A DNA stretch of 64,000 nt, taken from the NCBI RefSeq assembly GCF_036227565.1, contig NZ_CP109460.1:6324001-6388000 (forward strand), in the 5' to 3' direction. This stretch comes from Streptomyces sp. NBC_01454 (GTDB lineage: Bacteria; Actinomycetota; Actinomycetes; Streptomycetales; Streptomycetaceae). Below, in pieces: positions 39,842-49,866 of the stretch (position 1 is the first letter of the stretch; every line of letters starts with the position of its first letter). A program made the translations under genes and the position numbers. Below the pieces are notes generated by a model. The model was not told the origin of the DNA. It made no database searches and was given only the letters and a program-made list of their open reading frames with translations.

Positions 39842-40827
39842 GGGCCGGACGCCTCGTGCGCGTCCGAGGAGGCGGGCGCGCCGGGCTCCTCCTCCGGGAG
39901 CGGACCACGGTCGCGCAGCGACATGGCCACCCGCAGCACACAGATCCACACCAGGGCCGAGCCCAGCATGTGCAGCCCGATGACGAACGCCGGCAGGCCC
40001 GTGAAGTACTGGACGTAGCCGATGACGCCCTGCGCGGCGAGGCAGACGAACAGCTCCAGGACCGCGCGGCGGGGGGCGGCCGGCGCCTTGACGGCGCGCA
40101 GTGTGAACCACAGGGCGACGGTCAGGCCGATGACGAGGTAGACGAAGTCGACGTGCAGCTGGGTGATCTCCTGCCAGTCCACCGCGATCCGGTGGACCTT
40201 GCGGGCATCGCCCGCGTGCGGCCCCGCGCCGGTGACGACCGTGCCGATGACGGTGAGCGCGGCGGACGCCGCCACCAGCAGCCACGCCAGCTGCCGCACC
40301 GGGCGGGCCACCAGGTCACGCGGCTCCTCGTCGCCCTCACTCGCCCGCTTCCAGGTCAGGACGGCGACGGTGAGCAGACCCGTGGACGCCAGGAAGTGCG
40401 CGCTGACGATGTACGGGTTGAGGCCGGTCAGGACCGTGATGCCGCCGACGACGGCATTGCTCATGACGATCCAGAACTGGGCCCAGCCCAGGCGGGTCAG
40501 CGGGCGGCGCCGGGGGTGGCGGGCGCGGGCGGCGATGATGAACAGCCCGACGACCGCGCACAGCACATAGGTCAGCATGCGGTTGCCGAACTCGATGAGG
40601 CCGTTGATACCCATGGCGGCGGTCGGCGTCAGGCTGTCCGGGGTGCACTTGGGCCAGGTCGAGCAGCCCAGTCCGGACTGGGAGAGCCGGACCGCGCCGC
40701 CCGTGACGACGATGATCACGGCCATCACGACGGCGGCCAGCGCGGCCCGCCGCACAAAGACCGCAGAGGGCTGCCAGCGGCGGGCGATCAGCTCAAGGGG
40801 ATTCAGCGTGTTCGGCACGGGAGACAT
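39814..40827 (-). CDS. ctaA: Heme A synthase
   Basis: A 337-residue membrane enzyme that converts heme O to heme A for cytochrome c oxidase. About eight transmembrane helices are visible. Conserved features are GGAVRLSQSGLGCSTWPKC (the Cys pair, about residues 42-60), IEFGNRMLTY, IVSAHFLAS, ITQLHVDFVYLVIG and GLHMLGSAL, the last three carrying heme-ligand histidines. The C-terminal 40 residues are an acidic tail, and the stop lies inside the end of the converging amidohydrolase-like gene. ATG 40827 gives MSPVPNTLNPLELIARRW; the ribosome site is weak. Confidence 0.94.
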   Translation of the reverse strand: MSPVPNTLNPLELIARRWQPSAVFVRRAALAAVVMAVIIVVTGGAVRLSQSGLGCSTWPKCTPDSLTPTAAMGINGLIEFGNRMLTYVLCAVVGLFIIAARARHPRRRPLTRLGWAQFWIVMSNAVVGGITVLTGLNPYIVSAHFLASTGLLTVAVLTWKRASEGDEEPRDLVARPVRQLAWLLVAASAALTVIGTVVTGAGPHAGDARKVHRIAVDWQEITQLHVDFVYLVIGLTVALWFTLRAVKAPAAPRRAVLELFVCLAAQGVIGYVQYFTGLPAFVIGLHMLGSALVWICVLRVAMSLRDRGPLPEEEPGAPASSDAHEASGPQMAAASSR

Positions 40828-40939
40828 CGTAGGACGGGCCTTGTGCAAGTTTTCACGAGGGGGGTCCCGGCGCCGTCCTGGGCCACCGCGGTTCTGTGGG
40901 CCGAAGGCGGCAGCCCGCCCCCGGTCCCACGGCCCCCGG

Positions 40940-41724
40940 CTACTCCCAGCGGAAGAACTTCGCCGCCGCGCCCAGCCCGAGGACCGCCCATACGGCGAGG
41001 ATCCCCAGGTCGGTCCACGGCATCCCGGCGCCGTGCTGGAGGACGTCCCGCAGGCCGTCCGACAGGGCGGAGACGGGCAGGAACTGCAGGACGGACTGCG
41101 CCGCCGCCGGGAACTTCGTGAGCGGCACGATCACCCCGCCGCCGACCAGCAGCAGCAGGAAGACCAGGTTGGCGGCGGCCAGTGTCGCCTCGGCCTTCAG
41201 CGTCCCCGCCATGAGGAGACCCAGGCCCGAGAAGGCGGCCGTACCGAGGACGAGCAGCAGCAGCACCGGCACCGGGCCGCCCTGCGGGGACCAGCCCAGC
41301 GCGAGGGCGATCACCGTCAGCAGCACGGTCTGCAGGATCTCGGTGACCAGCACCGCGCCGGTCTTGGCGGTCATCAGCGCCCAGCGGGGGAGCGGGGAGA
41401 CGGCGAGCCGCTTGAGGACGCCGTAGCGGCGCTCGAAGCCGGTGGCGATGGCCTGGCCCGTGAACGCCGTGGACAGCACGGCCAGCGCGAGGACACCCGG
41501 CGCGAGGAAGTCCACCGGCTTGCCGGACCCGGTGTCGACGATGTCGACGGCGGAGAACAGCACCAGCAGCAGCGTGGGGATGACGACGGTCAGCAGCAGC
41601 TGCTCGCCGTTGCGCAGCAGCATCCGGGTCTCCAGCGCCGCCTGCGCCCGGATCATCCGGGACAGCGGCGCCGCGCCGGGCTTCGGGGTGAACGTGCCGG
41701 CGGCGGCACCGGTTTCGGTCGTGG

Positions 41725-41728
<4 letters not shown>
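40940..41728 (-). CDS. ABC-2 type transporter permease
   Basis: A 262-residue membrane protein with about six hydrophobic helices, of the ABC-2 exporter permease type. It starts MTTTETGAAAG, and the family block GFERRYGVLKRLAVSPLPRWALMTAK is clear at about residues 97-122. LVGGGVIVPLTKFPAA and SALSDGLRDVLQHGAG follow in the later half. It is translated by ATGA overlap from the ATPase gene, so the pair forms one exporter. Placement beside ctaA and sufR is common in actinobacteria, where such pairs are suspected of a heme or stress role; the substrate here is unknown. Confidence 0.92.
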
Positions 41729-42687
<959 letters not shown>

Positions 42688-42886
42688 GCCGGGCAGTCTA
42701 CGGAGAGTGGCAGGGCGCTCATCAATGGGGGCGTCGGTGCCAAAAGGCGCCGGGGTACGCAATCCGGCGGTGCGCGGCGGCACTATTTTCGCCGGCCTGT
42801 GCGCCCCTTTGCGCCCCTGTGGGCCGGCGTCCGTCAGGTCCGTCGCGTCGCAGGTCGCCGGGGCTTTCGAGGGGCTCAGCAGGTAC

Positions 42887-42915
42887 TTGAATTAGGTGAA
42901 CCTAAGTGATAGAGG
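42887..42915 (+). promoter_or_regulatory. sufR promoter with palindrome in its spacer
   Basis: TTGAAT (42887-42892) and TAGAGG (42910-42915) are 17 bases apart. The spacer is filled by the perfect palindrome TTAGGTGAACCTAA (42892-42905), with TTAGGT arms like an iron-box half-site but too close together for a DmdR/IdeR box. A regulator bound here would block RNA polymerase. Confidence 0.6.
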
Positions 42916-42964
42916 CCACCCGTCCGTGATCCGGACGAGGCTTGTCTCGCTTTGGCGAATTACG

Positions 42965-42978
42965 CAACAATGGCGTTG
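42965..42978. promoter_or_regulatory. Predicted SufR operator at the sufR start codon
   Basis: CAAC-AATGGC-GTTG matches the CAAC-N6-GTTG palindrome that I recall being reported for Streptomyces SufR. It ends on the first base of the sufR GTG, so bound SufR would repress its own operon. Confidence 0.7.
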
Positions 42979-43847
42979 TGAAATACGCGAGCGAGGGCAA
43001 TCAAGGTCAGGAAGGGCCTGCGGTCGAGCGGACCGCCGGGCCGGCCGCCTCCGCGCCCGAGCAGGTCGGGGGCCGCGCCGCCGGCGCCGTGCCCCCCACG
43101 GCGCCGCACGACGAACAGCAGGGCACCCGCAACAAGGTCGCCCGCTCCATTCTCGATCACGGTCCGTCCACCGCGGCCGAGCTGGCCCTCCGGCTGGAGC
43201 TGACCCAGGCGGCCGTCCGCCGTCATCTGGACGCGCTGGCCGCTGACGGCGTCGTCGAGCCCCGCGAGAAGCGGGTCTACGGCACCCGCGGCCGCGGCCG
43301 TCCGGCCCGGGCCTTCGCCCTCACCGACTGCGGACGGGACGCCTTCGACCAGGCCTACGACCAGCTCGCCACCGAGGCGCTGCGCTGGATCGCGCAGAGC
43401 GCGGGCGGCGGCGTGGAGGGCGAGGCGGCCGTCGCGGCCTTCGCCCGCGCCCGGCTCGACGCCCAGGCCGAGGGCTACCGCACGGCGGTCGAGGCCGCCG
43501 AGCCGGAAGCCCGTACCGAGGCCCTGGCGAAGGCATTGACCGCGGACGGGTACGCTGCTACGGCGCGCAGCGCGCCCAATCCCCAGCTCGGTGAACAGCT
43601 CTGCCAGCACCACTGCCCGGTCGCCCATGTCGCCGAGCGGTATCCGCAGCTGTGCGAGGCGGAGACCGAGGTCTTCTCCCGATTGCTCGGGACCCATGTA
43701 CAGCGGCTGGCCACCATCGCCCATGGCGACGGGGTGTGCACGACCTTCGTCCCGAAGGCCGGCGCCGGCAAGGCCGCTCACCGCACGCCACGTACCACCA
43801 AGACCACCACAGCATCTGCCAGCACGGCCGGGAGGAACCCCGCATGA
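42978..43847 (+). CDS. sufR: Fe-S cluster-sensing suf operon repressor SufR
   Basis: A 289-residue DeoR/ArsR-type winged-helix regulator that senses iron-sulfur cluster status and controls the suf operon. The DNA-binding domain is [33 protein letters not shown] (about residues 43-75) with wing [15 protein letters not shown]. The cluster-binding cysteines appear as [21 protein letters not shown] (about 201-221), the family's CxxxC plus C pattern. A Thr/Lys-rich tail ends the chain. GTG 42978 ([13 protein letters not shown]) directly follows the predicted operator. The stop overlaps sufB (ATGA), so it is the first gene of the operon. Confidence 0.94.
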   Translation: MKYASEGNQGQEGPAVERTAGPAASAPEQVGGRAAGAVPPTAPHDEQQGTRNKVARSILDHGPSTAAELALRLELTQAAVRRHLDALAADGVVEPREKRVYGTRGRGRPARAFALTDCGRDAFDQAYDQLATEALRWIAQSAGGGVEGEAAVAAFARARLDAQAEGYRTAVEAAEPEARTEALAKALTADGYAATARSAPNPQLGEQLCQHHCPVAHVAERYPQLCEAETEVFSRLLGTHVQRLATIAHGDGVCTTFVPKAGAGKAAHRTPRTTKTTTASASTAGRNPA

Positions 43848-45265
43848 CGCTCCCCACGGAGACTGCTCACCCTGAGCTCGAGGGCCTGGGCAAGTACGAA
43901 TACGGCTGGGCCGACTCCGACGTGGCCGGCGCTTCGGCGAAGCGCGGGCTCTCCGAGGCCGTCGTCCGCGACATCTCGGCGAAGAAGAGCGAGCCGGAGT
44001 GGATGCTCAAGCTCCGCCTCAAGGGCCTGAAGCTGTTCGACAAGAAGCCCATGCCGAACTGGGGCTCGGACCTGTCGGGCATCGACTTCGACAACATCAA
44101 GTACTTCGTCCGCTCCACCGAGAAGCAGGCCGCCTCCTGGGAGGACCTGCCCGAGGACATCAAGAACACCTACGACAAGCTCGGCATCCCCGAGGCGGAG
44201 AAGCAGCGCCTGGTCGCCGGTGTCGCCGCGCAGTACGAGTCCGAGGTCGTCTACCACCAGATCCGCGAGGACCTGGAGGAGCAGGGCGTCCTGTTCCTGG
44301 ACACCGACACCGCCCTCAAGGAGCACCCGGAGCTCTTCCAGGAGTACTTCGGCACGGTCATCCCGGTCGGTGACAACAAGTTCGCGTCGCTGAACACCGC
44401 GGTGTGGTCCGGCGGCTCGTTCATCTACGTCCCCAAGGGTGTCCACGTCGACATCCCGCTGCAGGCCTACTTCCGGATCAACACGGAGAACATGGGCCAG
44501 TTCGAGCGGACGCTGATCATCGTCGACGAGGACGCCTACGTCCACTACGTCGAGGGCTGCACGGCGCCGATCTACAAGTCGGACTCGCTGCACTCCGCGG
44601 TCGTCGAGATCATCGTGAAGAAGGGCGGCCGCTGCCGCTACACGACCATCCAGAACTGGTCGAACAACGTCTACAACCTGGTCACCAAGCGCGCCGTCGC
44701 CTACGAGGGCGCGACCATGGAGTGGGTCGACGGCAACCTCGGCTCCAAGGTGACGATGAAGTACCCGGCGGTCTACCTCATGGGGGAGCACGCCAAGGGC
44801 GAGACCCTGTCCATCGCCTTCGCGGGCGAGGGGCAGCACCAGGACGCCGGCTCCAAGATGGTCCACATGGCGCCGAACACCTCCTCCAACATCGTCTCCA
44901 AGTCGGTGGCGCGAGGCGGCGGCCGCACCTCCTACCGCGGTCTGGTCGAGATCGGCGAGGGCGCCGCGGGCTCCAAGTCCAACGTGCTGTGTGACGCCCT
45001 GCTGGTGGACACCATCTCCCGCTCGGACACCTACCCCTACGTCGACGTCCGCGAGGACGACGTCTCCATGGGCCACGAGGCGACCGTCTCCAAGGTCAGC
45101 GAGGACCAGCTCTTCTACCTGATGGCGCGCGGCCTGACGGAGTTCGAGGCCATGGCGATGATCGTGCGCGGCTTCGTCGAGCCGATCGCCCGTGAGCTGC
45201 CGATGGAGTACGCCCTGGAGCTCAACCGGCTGATCGAGCTGCAGATGGAAGGCGCGGTCGGCTGA
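43844..45265 (+). CDS. sufB: Fe-S cluster scaffold protein SufB
   Basis: A 473-residue subunit of the SufBCD scaffold on which new iron-sulfur clusters are built. The beta-helix core is intact: [21 protein letters not shown] (about residues 195-215), [12 protein letters not shown] with the conserved Cys, [17 protein letters not shown], and the C-terminal [25 protein letters not shown] shared with SufD. ATG 43844 overlaps the sufR stop and has a GGGAGGAA site. Length is standard. It works with SufD and the ATPase SufC downstream. Confidence 0.97.
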   Translation: MTLPTETAHPELEGLGKYEYGWADSDVAGASAKRGLSEAVVRDISAKKSEPEWMLKLRLKGLKLFDKKPMPNWGSDLSGIDFDNIKYFVRSTEKQAASWEDLPEDIKNTYDKLGIPEAEKQRLVAGVAAQYESEVVYHQIREDLEEQGVLFLDTDTALKEHPELFQEYFGTVIPVGDNKFASLNTAVWSGGSFIYVPKGVHVDIPLQAYFRINTENMGQFERTLIIVDEDAYVHYVEGCTAPIYKSDSLHSAVVEIIVKKGGRCRYTTIQNWSNNVYNLVTKRAVAYEGATMEWVDGNLGSKVTMKYPAVYLMGEHAKGETLSIAFAGEGQHQDAGSKMVHMAPNTSSNIVSKSVARGGGRTSYRGLVEIGEGAAGSKSNVLCDALLVDTISRSDTYPYVDVREDDVSMGHEATVSKVSEDQLFYLMARGLTEFEAMAMIVRGFVEPIARELPMEYALELNRLIELQMEGAVG

Positions 45266-45336
45266 CCGCCGGCCACCGGGCAGCAACGGATTCACGAGGC
45301 AGCGACCTCTTCAAGAAAGCGAGCTAGACGACAGCC

Positions 45337-46557
45337 ATGGCTGAGGCTCAGAACTCCCCCACTCCCGGCTCCGCTCGGGCGGGGGGACCCCCACCGGCGG
45401 GATCCACGACCACGGGCGCCCTCGCGGTGGCCGCGGAGTCCACCGTCGCCACCCGGATGAGCGCCCCGCCGTCCTACGACGTGGCGGACTTCCCGGTGCC
45501 GCACGGCCGCGAGGAGGAGTGGCGCTTCACGCCCCTCGCGCGTCTGAAGGGTCTGCACGACGGCAGCGCCGTGGCCGGCGGTCCCGACCTGAAGATCGAC
45601 ATCACGGCTCCGGAGGGTGTCACCCACCAGCTGGTCGACCGCTCCGACCCGCGGGTCGGCAAGGCCGGCAAGCCCGTGGACCGGGTCGCCGCCCAGGCGT
45701 ACAGCTCCTTCGAGAAGGCCTCGGTGATCTCGGTCCCCAAGGAGACCGTGCTGACCGAGCCCATCCGGATCACCGTGCACGGTGAGGGCGGCACGACCTA
45801 CGGCCACCAGGTCGTCGAGCTCGGCGCGTTCGCCGAGGCGGTCGTCGTCATCGACCACACCGGCGACGCGGTGCTCGGCGCCAATGTCGACTACCTCCTC
45901 GGCGACGGCGCCAAGCTGACCGTCGTCTCCGTCCAGGACTGGGACGACGCCGCCGTCCACGTCGGCCAGCACAACGCCCTCGTCGGCCGGGACGCCACCT
46001 TCAAGTCCGTGGTGGTCACCTTCGGCGGCGACCTCGTCCGGCTGCACCCGCGCGTCACCTACGCGGGCCCCGGCGGCGAGGCCGAGTTCTACGGTCTGTA
46101 CTTCACCGAGCAGGGCCAGCACCAGGAGCACCGCCTCTTCGTCGACCACGAGGCGCCCAACTGCCGCTCGCACGTGGTCTACAAGGGCGCGCTCCAGGGC
46201 CAGGACGCCCACGCGGTCTGGATCGGCGACGTCCTCATCCAGGCGTCGGCCACCGGCACGGACACCTACGAGCTCAACCGCAACCTCGTCCTCACCGACG
46301 GCGCGCGGGTCGACTCGGTCCCCAACCTGGAGATCGAGACCGGCGAGATCGTCGGCGCCGGACACGCCTCGGCCACCGGCCGTTTCGACGACGAGCAGCT
46401 GTTCTACCTGATGGCCCGCGGCATCCCGGCCGACGAGGCCCGCCGGCTGGTCGTCCGCGGCTTCTTCGCCGAACTGGTCCAGCAGATCGGTCTCCCGGAC
46501 GTCGAAGAGCGTCTGATGACCAAGATCGAGGCCGAGCTGGAAGCGTCCGCGGCATGA
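45337..46557 (+). CDS. sufD: Fe-S cluster assembly protein SufD, with repeat-encoded insertion
   Basis: A 406-residue paralogue of SufB that completes the SufBC2D scaffold and is linked to iron entry. Typical blocks are FPVPHGREEEWRFTPLARL (about residues 50-68), EHRLFVDHEAPNCRSHVVYKG and [34 protein letters not shown], cut here at the family end. Residues 7-20 (SPTPGSARAGGPPP) are encoded by a 42-base palindromic repeat that also occurs at 28.3 kb. It adds exactly 14 codons to the disordered N-terminus without breaking the frame. The start at 45337 has no strong ribosome site; the gene is 71 bases after sufB. Confidence 0.95.
   Translation: MAEAQNSPTPGSARAGGPPPAGSTTTGALAVAAESTVATRMSAPPSYDVADFPVPHGREEEWRFTPLARLKGLHDGSAVAGGPDLKIDITAPEGVTHQLVDRSDPRVGKAGKPVDRVAAQAYSSFEKASVISVPKETVLTEPIRITVHGEGGTTYGHQVVELGAFAEAVVVIDHTGDAVLGANVDYLLGDGAKLTVVSVQDWDDAAVHVGQHNALVGRDATFKSVVVTFGGDLVRLHPRVTYAGPGGEAEFYGLYFTEQGQHQEHRLFVDHEAPNCRSHVVYKGALQGQDAHAVWIGDVLIQASATGTDTYELNRNLVLTDGARVDSVPNLEIETGEIVGAGHASATGRFDDEQLFYLMARGIPADEARRLVVRGFFAELVQQIGLPDVEERLMTKIEAELEASAA
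45354..45395. repeat. Palindromic repeat, copy 2, inside sufD
   Basis: A 42-base element starting CTCCCCCACTCCCGGCTCCG aligns with the repeat at 28346-28388, with about six substitutions and one C missing. Several changes are transitions on both sides of the stem. It is read in frame as 14 residues of SufD. Confidence 0.7.
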
Positions 46558-46871
46558 CCTACGTACGCGCGGCGGCGCTGAGCGAGCTGGAAGAGGACAC
46601 CCCCAAGCGGGTGGAGCTCGACGGCACGCCCGTCTCCCTGGTCCGCACCGCGGGCGAGGTGTTCGCGATCAACGACATCTGCTCGCATGCCAACGTCTCC
46701 CTCTCCGAGGGGGAGGTCGAGGACTGCTCGATCGAGTGCTGGCTGCACGGTTCGAGCTTCGACCTGCGCACCGGCAAGCCGAACGGCCTTCCCGCGACGC
46801 GCCCCGTCCCCGTTTACCCCGTCAAGATCGAAGGGGACGACGTGCTCGTCTCCGTCACCCAGGAGTCCTGA
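46554..46871 (+). CDS. Rieske-type ferredoxin of the suf operon
   Basis: A 105-residue small Rieske [2Fe-2S] protein of the non-heme oxygenase ferredoxin type. Ligands are seen in CSHANVSL and CWLHGSSFD (about residues 43-70), giving C-x-H and C-x2-H. It is cytoplasmic, with no signal. The ATG overlaps the sufD stop, and sufC starts 7 bases later, so it belongs to the operon and probably donates electrons during cluster assembly. Its position between sufD and sufC is typical of actinobacteria. The exact partner is unknown. Confidence 0.9.
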   Translation: MTYVRAAALSELEEDTPKRVELDGTPVSLVRTAGEVFAINDICSHANVSLSEGEVEDCSIECWLHGSSFDLRTGKPNGLPATRPVPVYPVKIEGDDVLVSVTQES

Positions 46872-46878
46872 GTTCCCC

Positions 46879-47643
46879 ATGGCAACGCTTGAGATCCACG
46901 ACCTGCACGTCTCCGTCGAGGCCGAGAACGGCCCGCGCGAGATCCTGAAGGGCGTCGACCTGACCGTGAAGCAGGGCGAGACGCACGCCATCATGGGCCC
47001 CAACGGCTCCGGCAAGTCGACCCTCGCCTACTCCCTCGCGGGTCACCCCAAGTACACGATCACCGGCGGCACCGTCGCCCTCGACGGCGAGAACGTCCTG
47101 GAGATGTCCGTCGACGAGCGCGCCCGTGCCGGCGTCTTCCTCGCCATGCAGTACCCGGTCGAGGTGCCCGGCGTCTCGGTCTCCAACTTCCTGCGCACCT
47201 CCGCGACCGCGATCCGCGGCGAGGCCCCCAAGCTGCGGCTGTGGGTCAAGGAGGTCAAGGAGGCCATGGAGCGGCTCCAGATGGACCCCGCCTTCGCGGA
47301 GCGCAACGTCAACGAGGGCTTCTCCGGCGGTGAGAAGAAGCGCCACGAGATCCTTCAGCTGGAGCTGCTGAGGCCCGCCATCGCGATCCTCGACGAGACG
47401 GACTCCGGCCTGGACGTCGACGCGCTGCGCACCGTCTCCGAGGGCGTCAACCGCGTCCGCGAGACCGGCGAGGTCGGCACCCTGCTGATCACCCACTACA
47501 CGCGCATCCTGCGCTACATCAAGCCCGACCGCGTCCACGTCTTCGCCAACGGCCGGATCGCCGAGTCCGGCGGCGCCGAGCTCGCGGACAAGCTCGAGGC
47601 CGAGGGCTACGAGGAGTACACGAAGGGTGGCGCAACCGCGTGA
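46879..47643 (+). CDS. sufC: Fe-S assembly ATPase SufC
   Basis: A 254-residue ABC-type ATPase that drives conformational change in the SufBCD scaffold. Walker A is IMGPNGSGKSTLAY (about residues 38-51), the signature FSGGEKKRHEILQL (about 148-161), Walker B ILDETDSGLDVDAL, and the switch His is in LITHYTRIL. The E-T-D-S-G variant in Walker B is the SufC hallmark. ATG 46879 is preceded by a weak site, suggesting coupling to the upstream ferredoxin gene. The stop overlaps the sufS start. Confidence 0.97.
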   Translation: MATLEIHDLHVSVEAENGPREILKGVDLTVKQGETHAIMGPNGSGKSTLAYSLAGHPKYTITGGTVALDGENVLEMSVDERARAGVFLAMQYPVEVPGVSVSNFLRTSATAIRGEAPKLRLWVKEVKEAMERLQMDPAFAERNVNEGFSGGEKKRHEILQLELLRPAIAILDETDSGLDVDALRTVSEGVNRVRETGEVGTLLITHYTRILRYIKPDRVHVFANGRIAESGGAELADKLEAEGYEEYTKGGATA

Positions 47644-48896
47644 CACAGCTGCCGGGCCTCCTCGACACAGAGGCGATCCGTAAGGACTTCCCCCTTCTGG
47701 ACCGCCAGGTCCACGACGGGAAGAAGATCGTGTACCTGGACAACGCGGCGACCTCGCAGAAGCCGCGTCAGGTCCTCGACTCCCTGAACGCCTACTACGA
47801 ACGTCACAACGCCAACGTCCACCGCGGCGTGCATGTGCTCGCCGAGGAGGCCACGGCGCTGTACGAAGGTGCCCGCGACAAGGTGGCCGCTTTCATCAAC
47901 GCGCCGAGCCGCAACGAGGTGATCTTCACCAAGAACGCCTCGGAGTCGCTCAACCTCGTGGCCAACATGCTCGGCTGGGCCGACGAGCCCTACCGCGTGG
48001 ACCGCGAGACCGAGATCGTCATCACGGAGATGGAGCACCACTCCAACATCGTCCCGTGGCAGCTGCTCGCGCAGCGCACCGGCGCGAAGCTGAAGTGGTT
48101 CGGCATCACCGACGACGGCCGCCTCGACCTGTCCAACATCGACGAGATCATCACCGAGCGGACGAAGATCGTCTCCTTCACGCTGGTCTCCAACATCATG
48201 GGCACCATCAACCCGGTCGAGACGATCATCCGCCGGGCCCAGGAGGTCGGCGCGCTGGTCTGCATTGACGCCTCGCAGGCCGCCCCGCACATGGTGCTGG
48301 ACGTCCAGGCGCTGCAGGCCGACTTCGTGGCCTTCACCGGCCACAAGATGTGCGGCCCGACCGGCATCGGCGTCCTGTGGGGCCGCCAGGAGCTGCTGGA
48401 GGACCTCCCGCCGTTCCTCGGTGGCGGCGAGATGATCGAGACCGTCTCGATGCATTCCTCGACGTATGCGCCCGCGCCGCACAAGTTCGAGGCCGGTACG
48501 CCCCCGATCGCCCAGGCCGTCGGCCTCGGCGCGGCCGTGGACTACCTCACCTCGATCGGCATGGACAACATCGCCGCGCATGAGCACGCGATCACCGAGT
48601 ACGCCGTCAAGCGGCTGCTGGAGGTCCCCGACCTGCGCATCATCGGCCCGAGCACGGCCGAGGACCGCGGGGCGACGCTCTCCTTCACGCTCGGCGACAT
48701 CCATCCGCACGACGTGGGCCAGGTGCTGGACGAGCAGGGCATCGCGGTGCGGGTGGGCCACCACTGCGCACGGCCGGTCTGCCTGCGCTACGGAATTCCT
48801 GCGACCACGCGAGCGTCGTTCTATCTGTACTCCACCCCCGCCGAGGTCGACACCCTGGTCGAGGGCCTGGAGCACGTCCGCAACTTCTTCGGTTAA
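47640..48896 (+). CDS. sufS: Cysteine desulfurase SufS
   Basis: A 418-residue group II PLP-dependent cysteine desulfurase that releases sulfur from cysteine for cluster building. The PLP-binding Lys is in FTGHKMCGPTGIGVLWG (about residues 225-241), and the active-site Cys is in RVGHHCARPVCLRYG (about 370-384). The N-terminus KIVYLDNAATSQKP is typical. The GTG start overlaps the sufC stop by four bases. The sulfur acceptor SufU is encoded 54 bases downstream. Confidence 0.97.
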   Translation: MTQLPGLLDTEAIRKDFPLLDRQVHDGKKIVYLDNAATSQKPRQVLDSLNAYYERHNANVHRGVHVLAEEATALYEGARDKVAAFINAPSRNEVIFTKNASESLNLVANMLGWADEPYRVDRETEIVITEMEHHSNIVPWQLLAQRTGAKLKWFGITDDGRLDLSNIDEIITERTKIVSFTLVSNIMGTINPVETIIRRAQEVGALVCIDASQAAPHMVLDVQALQADFVAFTGHKMCGPTGIGVLWGRQELLEDLPPFLGGGEMIETVSMHSSTYAPAPHKFEAGTPPIAQAVGLGAAVDYLTSIGMDNIAAHEHAITEYAVKRLLEVPDLRIIGPSTAEDRGATLSFTLGDIHPHDVGQVLDEQGIAVRVGHHCARPVCLRYGIPATTRASFYLYSTPAEVDTLVEGLEHVRNFFG

Positions 48897-48950
48897 ACAG
48901 ACACAGCCGGTTACCAAGCACAGCGGATGAGGACGAGGACTGACTGAGCC

Positions 48951-49409
48951 GTGAAGCTGGATTCCATGTACCAGGACGTCATCCTGGACCACTACAAGCA
49001 CCCGCACGGGCGCGGTCTTCGGGACGGCGACGCCGAGGTGCACCATGTCAACCCCACGTGCGGCGACGAGATCACGCTGCGCGTGCGGCTCGACGGCGCG
49101 ACGATCGTGGACGTGTCCTACGAGGGACAGGGCTGCTCCATCAGCCAGGCCAGCGCCTCGGTGCTCAACGAGCTCCTGGTGGGCAAGCAGCTCGGGGACG
49201 CGCAGAAGATCCAGGAGACGTTCCTGGAGCTGATGCAGTCCAAGGGCCAGGTGGAGCCGGATGACGCGATGGAGGAGATCCTGGAGGACGCGGTGGCGTT
49301 CGCCGGCGTCTCCAAATACCCGGCGCGCGTGAAGTGCGCCCTGCTCAGCTGGATGGCCTGGAAGGACGCCACGGCCAAGGCCCTCTCCGAGGAGGCGAAG
49401 ACCGCATGA
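48951..49409 (+). CDS. sufU: Sulfur-relay protein SufU
   Basis: A 152-residue SufU/IscU-fold protein. In Gram-positive bacteria it takes the persulfide from SufS through a zinc-site exchange. The three metal-ligand cysteines are in NPTCGDE, GQGCSISQAS and RVKCALLSW, with the Asp in CGDE. The SufU-type insertion between the last two cysteines (about residues 75-120) is present and distinguishes it from IscU. The GTG start follows TGAGCC; the stop overlaps the next gene (ATGA). Confidence 0.96.
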   Translation: MKLDSMYQDVILDHYKHPHGRGLRDGDAEVHHVNPTCGDEITLRVRLDGATIVDVSYEGQGCSISQASASVLNELLVGKQLGDAQKIQETFLELMQSKGQVEPDDAMEEILEDAVAFAGVSKYPARVKCALLSWMAWKDATAKALSEEAKTA

Positions 49410-49741
49410 CCGACACCCCGACCACCACCAAGCCGGCCTCGGAGGAAGAGGTCCGCGAGGCGTTGTACGACGTCGTGGACCCCGAGCTGGGCATCGATGT
49501 CGTCAACCTGGGGCTGATCTACGGCATCCACATCGACGACGCCAACATCGCCACCATCGACATGACGCTGACCTCCGCGGCCTGCCCGCTGACCGACGTC
49601 ATCGAGGACCAGGCGAAGTCCGCCACGGACGGCATCGTCAACGAACTGAAGATCAACTGGGTCTGGATGCCCCCGTGGGGCCCGGACAAGATCACCGACG
49701 ACGGCCGCGAGCAGCTCCGCGCGCTGGGCTTCAACGTCTGA
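49406..49741 (+). CDS. SufT/PaaD-like MIP18-family assembly factor
   Basis: A 111-residue DUF59/MIP18-family protein, the last gene of the suf operon. The family motif VDPELGIDVVNLGLIYGI (about residues 24-41) and the conserved Cys in TLTSAACPLTDVI (about 54-66) are present. Related SufT proteins assist cluster maturation or delivery. It starts by ATGA overlap with sufU and is followed by a strong terminator. Confidence 0.93.
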   Translation: MTDTPTTTKPASEEEVREALYDVVDPELGIDVVNLGLIYGIHIDDANIATIDMTLTSAACPLTDVIEDQAKSATDGIVNELKINWVWMPPWGPDKITDDGREQLRALGFNV

Positions 49742-49758
49742 CGAGATCTCCCCGAGCA

Positions 49759-49802
49759 AAACGGCCGTGCCCGCCAGCCACCACTGGCGGGCACGGCCGT
49801 TT
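49759..49802 (+). terminator. Terminator of the suf operon
   Basis: A perfect 19-bp stem (49759-49777 with 49784-49802), loop CCACCA, starts with AAA and ends with TTT, so it is the closest to a classical intrinsic terminator in the window. It lies 17 bases after the last suf gene. Confidence 0.92.
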
Positions 49803-49830
49803 CGGCGTTCCGGGCCCGCCGCACGCATAT

Positions 49831-49864
49831 GTACGCCCGTACGCAACGTTGTGTACGCTCGTAC
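49831..49864. promoter_or_regulatory. Paired palindromic operators before the SMR gene
   Basis: GTACG-CC-CGTAC (49831-49842) and GTACG-CT-CGTAC (49853-49864) have centres 22 bases apart, two helical turns. A TACGCT within the second could be a -10 box 7 bases before the ATG. These are the probable binding sites of the TetR protein encoded downstream. Confidence 0.7.
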
Positions 49865-49866
49865 GC

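Noticed and set aside
42892..42905. A DmdR/IdeR iron box at the sufR promoter
   Set aside because: The TTAGGT/ACCTAA arms match, but the iron box is 19 bases with a longer centre. It is listed only as a palindrome of unknown regulator.
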